From positions 186,001 through 250,000 of the forward strand of contig JNVV01000014.1 in NCBI GenBank assembly GCA_000733355.1: a stretch of DNA of 64,000 nt. The letters run 5' to 3'. The position numbers were made by a program, and so were the translations under genes. Positions 1-9,500 of this stretch are shown here, piece by piece. The notes below the pieces were generated by a model. That model was not told the DNA's origin. It saw only the letters and a list, made by a program, of their open reading frames with translations, and did not search any database. Every line of letters starts with the position of its first letter. Within the stretch, counting starts at the first letter, position 1. Source of the DNA: Falciphora oryzae. Taxonomy: Eukaryota; Ascomycota; Sordariomycetes; Magnaporthales; Magnaporthaceae.

Positions 1-643
1 GGAAACATCGATCAATTCTTCTCCGCCTTGCCACGCAGTGCGGGCAGTGGAGAGCCACGGGTTGGCAGAAGAAACAAAGCCTCGACGGTGTCAGCCCCGA
101 AAAGGCCGTGCGGTGTGGGCCGGCAAGAAACCCGAGGCACCCCTTTCTACTTTCCTAACCAGGCATCATGGCACCTGTCCCGAGGGAAACACCTGGGATG
201 GCGGGGCCTCATCTATAGTGGACTGTACCCCGTGGTGGGTCCGATCGGTGTTGGGCCTGGTATGGAAGGTCGCATCAGATAAAACATGCTTCTCGTTGGT
301 TCCTGGAAAAGTGATCACCCACTGTCGTTCCTGAAGATGGCTGGGCAGGGGTCTCCAAGGTACCGCCTCCATGGCGAGCCCTCGACCAGGTTAGTTAGCT
401 CTGCAGAGCGGTCCTTGCTCCGAGGAGGCCGAGCCCCGGGGCAGGGCCGCGAGGACATAAACTGTGCCAGAGGTCGGGCAAAGCTCCGGTCTGCTACTCC
501 TCCTTTCTCTCCCAACCGTTCGTGGTACCGCGAGGGTTACATTCCGTCTAGACGACTCAGCCTGACACTCGTTAACAGGCTTTGCATCCAGATGGCCTCA
601 CCACATTCTTTATTTCCAACCACTTACCACACCCACTGCCATC
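1..643. other. Upstream region and 5' leader of the CDH gene
   Basis: No open frame here looks like a gene. The last 60 bases are C/A-rich and run into the CDH start in the way fungal 5' leaders do. The region presumably holds the CDH promoter. Confidence 0.5.
434..441. promoter_or_regulatory. Possible CreA-type sites (CCCCGGGG)
   Basis: The palindrome CCCCGGGG contains the SYGGGG core on both strands, about 205 bases before the CDH start codon. CreA/Cre1 represses plant-wall enzyme genes through such cores, so a site here would make sense. A six-base core is common in GC-rich DNA, and this is only a candidate. Confidence 0.25.
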
Positions 644-3131
644 ATGGTCAAGTCACTCTTTACTAGCTCACTTGCATTGGTGGCCTGGGCCGCAGGCGCA
701 GCTGTCGCCCAGCAACCATCCAGCGCTTTCACAGACCCGAGCACAGGCATCGCGTTCCAGTCCTTCTCCAGCAATGGCTTCAGCTTCGGCATCGCCCTGC
801 CGGAGGCATCGGCCAGCAGCGCAGACTTTATCGGCCGGATATCAGGCAACATCAAGGAAGGGTGGGCCGGCGTTTCGCTAGGAGGTGCGATGGTGGGCAA
901 GACATTGGTGACGGCGTGGCCCCACGGCAAGGAGGTCGTCGCGTCACTGAGGAAGGCTTCGGGCTACACCAACCCCGACCCCCTGACGGGAGCGGCCAAG
1001 CTGAAGCCCATCAAGGCCGGCATATCGGCCAACGGCACGGCTTTCACGTACACATTCTTATGTTCAGGGTGCCTGCAGACAGACGGGTCGACCTTTGCGG
1101 CCGCTGACGCCTCCGCGCCGGTGGGGTGGGCGTTGTCCAGCAAGGCCGTGAGCCGCCCGGCTGATACGGCCAGCCCCCTGAACTTCCACTCGAGCTTCGG
1201 TCAGTTCAAGGCCGACCTGGCCGCGGCACGGTCGGCCAAGTTCGCCACGTGGGCGGCCACGGCGTCCGACGCTGTGCCGGCACCCACGCCGGGTGGCCAA
1301 CCGACAATCCAGCCCAACACGACAGCGCCTGTCACAACCATCTCCAACGCCACCTACGACTACATTGTGGCGGGTGCAGGCGCTGCAGGTATAGTGGTCG
1401 CACAGAGGCTTGTCGAGAGCGGCCGGTCCGTGCTACTACTCGAGCGAGGCGGGCCGTCGGCGGCGTCGACGGGCGGGACGGTGCGCCTCGCCTGGAACAA
1501 CAGCGTGTCGCCCTTTGACGTGCCGGGTTTGGCCTACTACCTGACTGGCATTTCGGATATCTCAAGCGCGTACTGCAGCGATACGGCGGGGCAGGCGGGT
1601 TGCCTGCTGGGAGGCGGCACCCAGGTCAACGCCATCATGTACGTGCCGCCGCGGGCCGCCGACTTCGACGAGAAGTGGCCCAAGGGGTGGAAATGGTCCG
1701 ATGTGAAGGACGCAGCCGCGCGGCTGTACCAGCGGGACCCGGGGACGACACAGCCGTCGGCCGACGGGAAGAGGTACGACCAGGGGGCATATGATGTGCT
1801 GTCTGAGTTCTTCTCGGCCAACGGGTTCAAGTCGGTCGACGCGCTTACCGAGCCGGACGAGAAGCACGATGTTTTTACCCACCCACCTTGGCTGGTGAGT
1901 TCCCTTGTTTACTTCTCACCCAGAAGCCCGTTCTGACACATCCCCCAAATAGATCAAAAACGGACAGCGCTCCGGCCCCGTGCGGCAGTATCTCCCCCTG
2001 GCGCAAGCCAAGTCAAACTTCAAGCTGCAGCTCAACACCAAGGTGATCCGGGCAGTGCGCGCCAACTCGACCATCACAGGCGTCGAGGTCGAGCTGCCGG
2101 ATGGGACACGGCAGATCATCAAGCTCGCGGACCCGAAGACGGGGAAGGTGGTGCTGGCGTCGGGCGCGCTCTCAAGCCCGCGCATCCTCTTCAACAGCGG
2201 CATCGGGCCGGCCAAACAGCTGCAGACGGTCGCCAACGGGACTACCCATGTGACGCTTCCCCCGCGGGGAGACTGGATCGAGCTGCCCGTCGGCATGGGC
2301 GTCAAGGACCACCCGATCTTCACGGTGAACCTCCAGGTCAAGGGCGGGAGCAACGCGTCGGCGAGCCTGGGCCAGGCGGACTTTATCAAGCCGTCGGCCA
2401 AGGACGTGGCGCTGTTCGCGGGCGGGTCGGGCCCGCTGGCGCAGAGCGGGCAGCGGCTCAACTTCTGGACATCGGTCAAGGGCAGCAGCGACGGGGTGGC
2501 GCGGTTCATCCAGGGGACGTGCAACTCGCCGTCGGCGGGCACGATGCGGCTCAAGGTGTACCTCACGCACGGGCTGACGTCGTCGGGCGAGCTGGGCATC
2601 AACGCGGCCGGGGCAACGCAGTTCGAGAAGGCGCCGTCGATGAACACGGAGGGCGACAGGGCGGCCGTGGTCGCCTTCATGGACCGCCTGCTGGGCATGA
2701 CGCGGGCGGCCAACTCGACGCTGGTGCTGGCGGGTGGGGCCGGGGCCAACGCGACGGGGGCGTCGCTGGCCAAGGACTTCGTGTCCGGGTCGCACTTTGT
2801 CGGGACCGCGCGCCTGGGGCTCGACGACGGGCGGAAGGGCACCGGGACGGCGGTCGTGGACGAGAACGCGCGGGTCTACGGGACGGACAACCTCTTTGTT
2901 GTCGACGCGTCGATCCACCCGGACGTGCCGACGGGAAACACGCAGGCCATCACCATGGTGGTTGCGGAGAAGGCGGCGGAGAGGATCCTTGCGCTCGGCG
3001 GTGGGCGCAAGGCGGCGCCCCTCCAGCCGGCGAAGCCGCGCAGGAGCGGGAGCGGGAAGAAGGGAACTCGGCGTCGTGAGTACGTACCCCGGCAGTACTG
3101 GGCCCGAGCGGCTCGCATGTCCTGGTCGTGA
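644..3131 (+). CDS. Cellobiose dehydrogenase: haem cytochrome plus FAD (GMC) dehydrogenase
   Basis: Secreted flavocytochrome that oxidises cellobiose and passes electrons through its b-type haem to lytic polysaccharide monooxygenases. Exons are 644-1894 and 1953-3131. The 58-nt intron (GTGAGT to AATAG) lies in phase 0, giving 809 aa. A signal peptide covers about residues 1-22. The cytochrome domain (about 25-205) has the expected haem ligands Met83 and His182 and a Cys140/Cys143 pair. A Pro/Thr linker (about 208-232) leads to the GMC flavodomain, with the GAGAAG FAD motif at 244-249. The catalytic pair is His698 (SHFVG) and Asn746 (PTGN). There is no CBM1. The protein ends in a Lys/Arg-rich tail with a GTGAGT near 3075, so the true C-terminus may differ by a late intron. 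Divergence from typical CDHs and the lack of a CBM suggest an ascomycete class III-type enzyme (inference). Confidence 0.93.
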
Positions 3132-4186
3132 GTGTGGGCTCGCTCGGGGAGGCAGGAGTTGGCGGCGTTGGGGCTCTTAGTGCTATTTTGCTATGCGGCT
3201 TATTATGATCTTGACCTTCGTCTGTTCTTCTGTAAATATCCTGTACATATCTGCACGCTTGGACATATATGTAAGCTTGTGGTTGTGCAACCTTTACCAC
3301 GCAATGCCAATCGTACAAAACATGGCACTCGAAGCTTGTTAGCCCGCGCTCTTCTCGCCTAGTTCTGTGCCACGCTAAAGCCACCAGTTGACGCGATAGC
3401 CCGGCGTGTACCCGAACCACAGCGCAAAAGTGAACTATCGATGTCATTTTGGCCACCTGTGTGTCGATGGAGGAGGGGTTTCACATTGCGATTTCGAGTC
3501 GCTCCTATTCACGGTTGGCCCGTCGATCGTAGAATCGAATCTGACAGTCGGCCGGCCTCGGCCACGCACAGAGCTCGGATGGCTTGATTCCCGCTGTGTG
3601 GCGAGCGTTGGAGGGATTGATGGCCGACGCCGGGTGCCAAAAAAAGGATTACCGGAATGGCTTTTGAGGCCGCCACCAACCTCAGACGTCGCGTTTCCCA
3701 AGCCACATATTTTGCTAGTGTGTTCCCCTGGCAGCACGGCACAATACTCTGCCCGGGCAGACAGCTGCTGCCCTCTCCAGCCGCACAGCCCGAGAGCGGG
3801 AGGGAGCCCAGCCGCATGTGTTGTCGCCCAATCAAGCCACTCCACGCCAATGCAGGCATGTTCTCGTTCCTGGTGGCAGTTTGCGTGTTGCGTGTTCTCT
3901 GCCTGAACATCAACCTGCCTCCAACCTGTCGCTCGTTTTCGTCGTGATTTTCGCGAGCTAGAATCTTTGCCGCGTCTGATCTGCCTTTTGCAAGTGTCCT
4001 TTTGGGGGCAACTTCTCACCCCCACCATTTTTGATTGCTAGCCCGAACACAGTCAATCAATCCCACGCGACGCCCGATTGGAACGCTCCACACGCACGCG
4101 TGCGGCGACGAGTCTGTGGGGTTACGCTTTGCGGCGATTGTGAGCCTGGGACCGCTGGAACCCACAGGGCAGGGAGGCGACTCAGG
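3132..4186. other. Intergenic region, no gene seen
   Basis: It holds the 3' end of the CDH transcript (T-rich, several TATAT/ATATG runs near 3230-3270) and the upstream region of the next gene. Open frames here lack family motifs and coding-like codon use. Confidence 0.5.
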
Positions 4187-5434
4187 ATGCTGATGGGGCC
4201 AGCACGGCGACGGCACAGCTGCCGAAATCGCATCCCCTCGCCCAGGCTTTTGCCGTCTCTACCAGCACCGACTTCACCCTCGACAAGAATACCCAGCCTC
4301 GTCCTCCTCCTCGTTCTAGTCCTCCTGTCTGCGCCCGCCGTCGTCGCCGACGAATTCAAGAATGACTTCTCGCTCTACCCCAAGGCCGCGCAGTCGTGCC
4401 TCGACGCAGCCGCCGCGGGCAGCGGCTGCACGGCCACGACGAACCAAGAAATGAACAAGTGCCTCTGCGGCGGCACCACCTTCGCCCTATCCGCGGCCTC
4501 GTGCGTTGGCCGCCAGTCGCCGGGCGACCTACAGGCCGTGTACACCATCATGTCCACGTCGTGCTCCGACTCTAAGGTCAACATGGCCGTGCCCAAGGAC
4601 CAATTCCTCGCGACTGCCTCCGCCGCCGCGACCGCCCCTCTTACCGCGACCACCACGCTGCCGCCCGTCACCATCACGACGACCTTCACGACCATGATAA
4701 GCAACAAGCTGACTACCATCACGACCGTCATAACGACCGCTGCTGCTGCCCAGACAACCAGCCCGGCAACACCGACCCCAACACCGGCAACCGGCGATGG
4801 TGGAATATCCAGCACGGCCAAGACGGGCATAATAGCCGGCGCGGCCGTCGCCGGGGCCGCCATCCTTGCCATCTTGATCGTCTTCATCCTACGGCATCGA
4901 CGCAAGCGGGCCGCTGCCGAGGAGGCGCACCCTATGCTCCCTGTTGGCCCCATAAATGGCGCGGGCGGTGGTGGAGGCGGGGCTGGCGGCGCCTTCAAGG
5001 ACCAGCTCTCGCCTTCGCAGCACACCGCGACACCCTCGACCGGGCACGGCTGGAAGACGGACGAGGCCAAGTGGGGACAGCACGAGATCACGCCGTCTCC
5101 CTCGCCGCTGTCCTTCCAGAGCCAGCAGCAAGCTGGATGGGGATACGACCCGACGACTGGCACATACATCCAGCACCAGCAGCAGGTGCCGCCCTATACG
5201 TCACAGGTGTTCGAGGCGCCCGGGCCGGAGCCGCAGAAGCCAGTCGAGATGCCGGCGACGCCCGCCCCGGTGCCGGACTGGGTGAGGCGGCACCAGCAGC
5301 CCCAACACTTTATGCACACTCCGCACCAGCCTCATGTAGCCGGCCTGCCGCTGTTCCCTGACAACGGCCAGCAGCGGCCGCAGAACCGCCCGCCAGGCAC
5401 TCCTAGTGTGCATTACATCCCGCACGGAAGTTGA
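4187..5434 (+). CDS. Single-pass membrane protein with Cys-rich ectodomain (wall-sensor/Mid2-like architecture)
   Basis: The family is not recognised by sequence, but the layout is clear over 415 aa from ATG 4187 (a second in-frame ATG lies at 4193). A basic N-terminus precedes a Leu/Val-rich signal segment (about residues 37-55). A small ectodomain follows with six Cys within roughly 60 residues. Next come a Thr/Ser-rich stem full of TTT runs and a Gly/Ala/Ile transmembrane helix (about 212-236) closed by RHRRKR. The cytoplasmic tail of about 175 residues is Gly, Gln and Pro rich. This matches fungal plasma-membrane sensors with an O-glycosylated stem and low-complexity tail. The n-region is long for a signal peptide, so an upstream exon or other start is possible. 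Function in wall or stress sensing is inference. Confidence 0.7.
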   Translation: MLMGPARRRHSCRNRIPSPRLLPSLPAPTSPSTRIPSLVLLLVLVLLSAPAVVADEFKNDFSLYPKAAQSCLDAAAAGSGCTATTNQEMNKCLCGGTTFALSAASCVGRQSPGDLQAVYTIMSTSCSDSKVNMAVPKDQFLATASAAATAPLTATTTLPPVTITTTFTTMISNKLTTITTVITTAAAAQTTSPATPTPTPATGDGGISSTAKTGIIAGAAVAGAAILAILIVFILRHRRKRAAAEEAHPMLPVGPINGAGGGGGGAGGAFKDQLSPSQHTATPSTGHGWKTDEAKWGQHEITPSPSPLSFQSQQQAGWGYDPTTGTYIQHQQQVPPYTSQVFEAPGPEPQKPVEMPATPAPVPDWVRRHQQPQHFMHTPHQPHVAGLPLFPDNGQQRPQNRPPGTPSVHYIPHGS

Positions 5435-6506
5435 GGGATCAGAGTCCCCTTTACTCCTGTCTTGGTTTCTGTTGGGCGTTGTGGAAAGCAGGAGTCCCCG
5501 ATATCAACCGTAATATTCCGAGGCACATGCAGTCATCTTAATCCTACAAAATTTGCATTGGCTTACTTGTTATTGCATCACAATCGTCATTGCATTTTCT
5601 CTTCGTTCCTAACCGCAGACCTGTTGACGTCGGCTGCCGACAAATGTGAACGCCTTGAGACAAGAGGCGTCGGTAGCCAGAATCGACTTCGAGACCAAGC
5701 CTAGAAGTATGGCGGCAAAGGTTCTATGTCTCGCCGACGAATAGCACACACCTGCCCCATCATCCATGCCACAATGCATTGCGTTTTGCGTCTGCGGGTT
5801 GCAATGCAGCCACCTGCGGCTTCTGCACCCGCAACTTAGGTCCCAACCGGCCTCGACTCCTGCTCTGTCATCGAAAGCAGTCGTCCTTTCTTCCCGTGTC
5901 TCTTCCATTTCCGACATCCGCTCGAGCCCCGCGGACGTCATCCAACCACTGGAAAAAGGGGGACCCTTCACCCCTGCAAGCACGTCGCATGCCCCATCGC
6001 TACCAACCCACCAGCCCCCTCAGCTCTGCGGGCTGCTGTTTCCCCTGCAGCTTATCCCGCCCACAAAAGCATCCCTTCCCGGACTTCTTCTTTTCGGCTC
6101 CTGCAGCCAGAAACGCAGCTGCCTAAGTAGGCACGTTGGACCAGCTCTTTACATCCAGTCGGACGAGCCCGCGGATCTCCCGTCGCTCTCTCTAGCTCCA
6201 TGCCAGCCGATAGAGCCAGCCGCCCTTGCGTTGAGGGTCTTTGTTGTCAACGCCACCTGGTCGCGTCAACGCCCCTCCATCTCACCGAGTCGTTCCTAAT
6301 CCTAGCTCCTATAACCCGGCCTGGACCTGGAATCTCTCAGTCAGCACCGCTCCAGCTTGGTATTCTTCCTTCTCTTGCTTTTTTCTTTCTTTCTTAGGTG
6401 CCGATCACCGCAAGCTCCCAACATCGGCCTCAATCAGCCCTAGCTCGGGATCGAACCCATGGCCTTTTCTTTTTTTGGATAAACCATTGTTTTCGGCTCC
6501 TCCACA
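5435..6506. other. Intergenic region / long leader of the ABC transporter
   Basis: From about 5850 to 6500 the strand is pyrimidine-rich (many TCTTT and CCTTC runs), as in promoters and leaders of fungal genes. No convincing coding frame is seen. Confidence 0.5.
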
Positions 6507-9500
6507 ATGGAGGGCCTACATCTAGGCTGGCACAACCTACTGCCGTGCTATTCTTGCTGCCAAAGAATCTGGGTAAGTCATTCCCTCGGTGTGTTGCCAT
6601 GTCGAGCCGAGTTCACCGCCAAATCGTCTGGTTCTCCGAGGCCTCCTGTCGACCTCTGGGGAGCGATTTGCGACATCGCTATCCGAGCAGGGTTCCCCTC
6701 ACTGTCACTGAACCCCAGCGCAAGACAATCTGCAAGCCCCCTGGAGCCAATGCCAAGAAACATACCCTCTAACATTCTGTCTGTCAACCAGATCCCAGAA
6801 CAGGCGGCATTTGGAAAGCACTGCACAGGGCCCATAACGCATATTCCTCTCTATATCTCTTTGGCTGTATTACTCTGCAGATATGCACTTTTCCCGCTTT
6901 GGCATCGGCGGCCATTTTGGTTACACTCGTTTGCCGCCGAGTCAGATGAGATCCCGACCGACACCGGCGGCACAGCGTCGTACACCCCCTTGGCCTCGGA
7001 CGGCGTGCCGACGAGCCACAGTTCTGGTATCACCAACGGCCACAGCGCCAACCACGTGAACGGCGCGGCAGACCAAGACGACGATAGCGACGAGGCCGTG
7101 TGGTGCCCACCGAAATTCAAATCATGGAACAGACACACTCTGGCGCTCTTCTTGTTGTCCGCCGCGAGCGCTGCCTCGGGCGGGCTTGCGGCGTCTTTTT
7201 ACAGCAACCATGATTGGGTATACCTGATGCCCACCATCCCGTCCCTAGCCACGGTAGTCATCCTGGCGGTTGAACGACCGCAGACCGCGCCGGGGGGCGT
7301 CTTCTTGATCCAGGCCGGGCTGCTCCTCACTCAGCTTGCACTGCTCCTCGGCGTGCCTTCACTGGTGGCCTCTTGGGACTCCCTCATGTTGTTCCTGACC
7401 ACCATCGCTATTCCACTCGGCTCGGTCGTCGTCATCCTTCTGATGCCACTGCGGGACCCCCGAATGCCTGGCACTGCCGAGGTTGCTGTCAAGACCCAAG
7501 AGCCAACGTCGACGCTTCGCAGCCCCGAAGACAACTTTACTGCCTGGGACTGGATGACTATCTCTTGGATGAGCAAGCTCATCGCTATTGGCTACAGCCG
7601 CCAGGTCCAACCAGAGGACGTCTGGTTGCTGCCCTACGAGTTTCAGCACCGGCGCCTTCACCTTCTCTTCCGCCAGATCCGGGGCTCGGTGATCGGACGC
7701 GTGCTTAGGGCCAACGCGCCAGACCTCATCATAATCTCGGTCCTGGGCATACTCGAGTCGGCCGCCAGTCTCGGTCAGGTCGTCCTGCTCAAGCAGCTCC
7801 TTGGGGCACTGGATACAGGCAGCGGCCCTGACGACGACGGACACGGAGAAGACGGCGGTGGCGGCGGGCTGGGAAACGTGCGCGTGGCCATGGCGTACGC
7901 GGCTGTGGCTCTTTTCGTCCGGCTGGCCGCGGCGCAGTCTGCCGTCTTCTCCCTCTGGTTCAGCAGGCGCTGTTACGAGCGCTCGCGGGGCGAGATGATC
8001 ACTATGATCTATGAAAAGACCATCCGACGCAAGGCCTTCACATTCCCTGGCGCGAACCAGAAGAAGGAAGATGACGACGATAATGTGGACGGAGATGAGC
8101 TGCACGCCGAGGGACAAAATGGGGCCAACGGATCAGCAGGTCCCAAGCTGTCGCCAGACGAGGCTCAAAAAGACGCGCCGGCGTCAATGGGAAAGATTCT
8201 CAACCTCATGCGCAACGACGTGTACGAGGTCGCGCAGCGGTTCTGGGAGTTCCCGTCGCTCTTCACCAAGCCGCTCAACTTTGTCCTCTCGCTGGCCCTT
8301 ATCTGGAACTTGCTGGGCCCCTCCTCGCTGCTGGGAATCCTGGTGATAGTGCTCGCGCAGGGTCTCAACGCTGTACTTATCCGCGGCCTGCTCAAGCTGG
8401 AACGCGCTCGACGTGCCATCTCCGACCTGAAACTACAGGTGACGTCGCAATTCGTCGAGACTATCCGACACCTGCGATGGTACGACTGGCAGGACCGCTG
8501 GCTCAAGGAGATCCTTGAGACGCGCCGCATGGAGCTGCGATACCGCGTATTGTCTAACCTACTGCAGAAGGCACTTAACGTGCTCAGCACTCTCGCAGCC
8601 CTTGCCCTGCCCTTGACATCGTTCTACGCCTACACCGTCCTGAGCGGCAAGCCACTGTCCGTCGACATTGCCTTCCCCGCCCTCAACCTCTTCACCATGC
8701 TCAACGCCACTCTTACGGAGCTGCCGTTCCTAGTTATGGTACTGGTCAATGCCTCGGTCGCCATGGGCCGCATTGAGAGCTTCATGGCCGAGCCGGACAA
8801 GGAGGACGCCGGCCGCGACGGCCAGTACCACGATGCCAACGGCGGCGCCCGACCTCCCGCGGAGCTGAAGCTCGCCATCAGTGGCGCCTCATTCTCGTGG
8901 CCCGGCTCGTCGGGCTGCCGCCATGTGCTGCGCGATGTCAACATGGAGTGCGGGCCCGGTCTCACAGCGGTCTGCGGCAAGGTCGGCGCGGGCAAGACGG
9001 CGCTGCTTCAGGCCATCTTGGGCGAGCTTGACCAGCAGCCTGGCGGTCAGCGCGACATTCCGGATGAAATGGCGGGCTACTGCGCCCAGACGCCCTGGCT
9101 CCAGAGCATGAGCATCCGCGAGAACATCCTTTTCTCGGAGCCCTACGACGCGGACCGGTATCGGCGCACGCTCGAGGCATGTGCGCTGCTCCCTGACCTT
9201 AAGGAGTTCGAGGGCGGCGACCTGTCCATGGTGGGCGAGAACGGCGTGGGCCTATCGGGCGGGCAGAAAGCCAGGGTGGCGCTGGCGCGAGCTATCTACT
9301 CGCGCGCGCGCGTCCTGCTCCTCGACGACCCGATTGCGGCGCTGGACCACCACACGGCCGAGCATGTTGTGCGCAAGCTTTTCTCGTCTGGCGGCCTGTG
9401 CGAGGGCCGCCTGGTGGTGCTAGTCACGCATCGTGTCGACCTCATCCGGCCGTGGGCGCACCAGATCTACGAGGTGTTTGCCGACCGGGCCTCGTCGCTC

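Noticed and set aside
2172..2918. A 248-codon minus-strand frame opposite the CDH flavodomain
   Set aside because: Antisense shadow caused by high GC at third codon positions.
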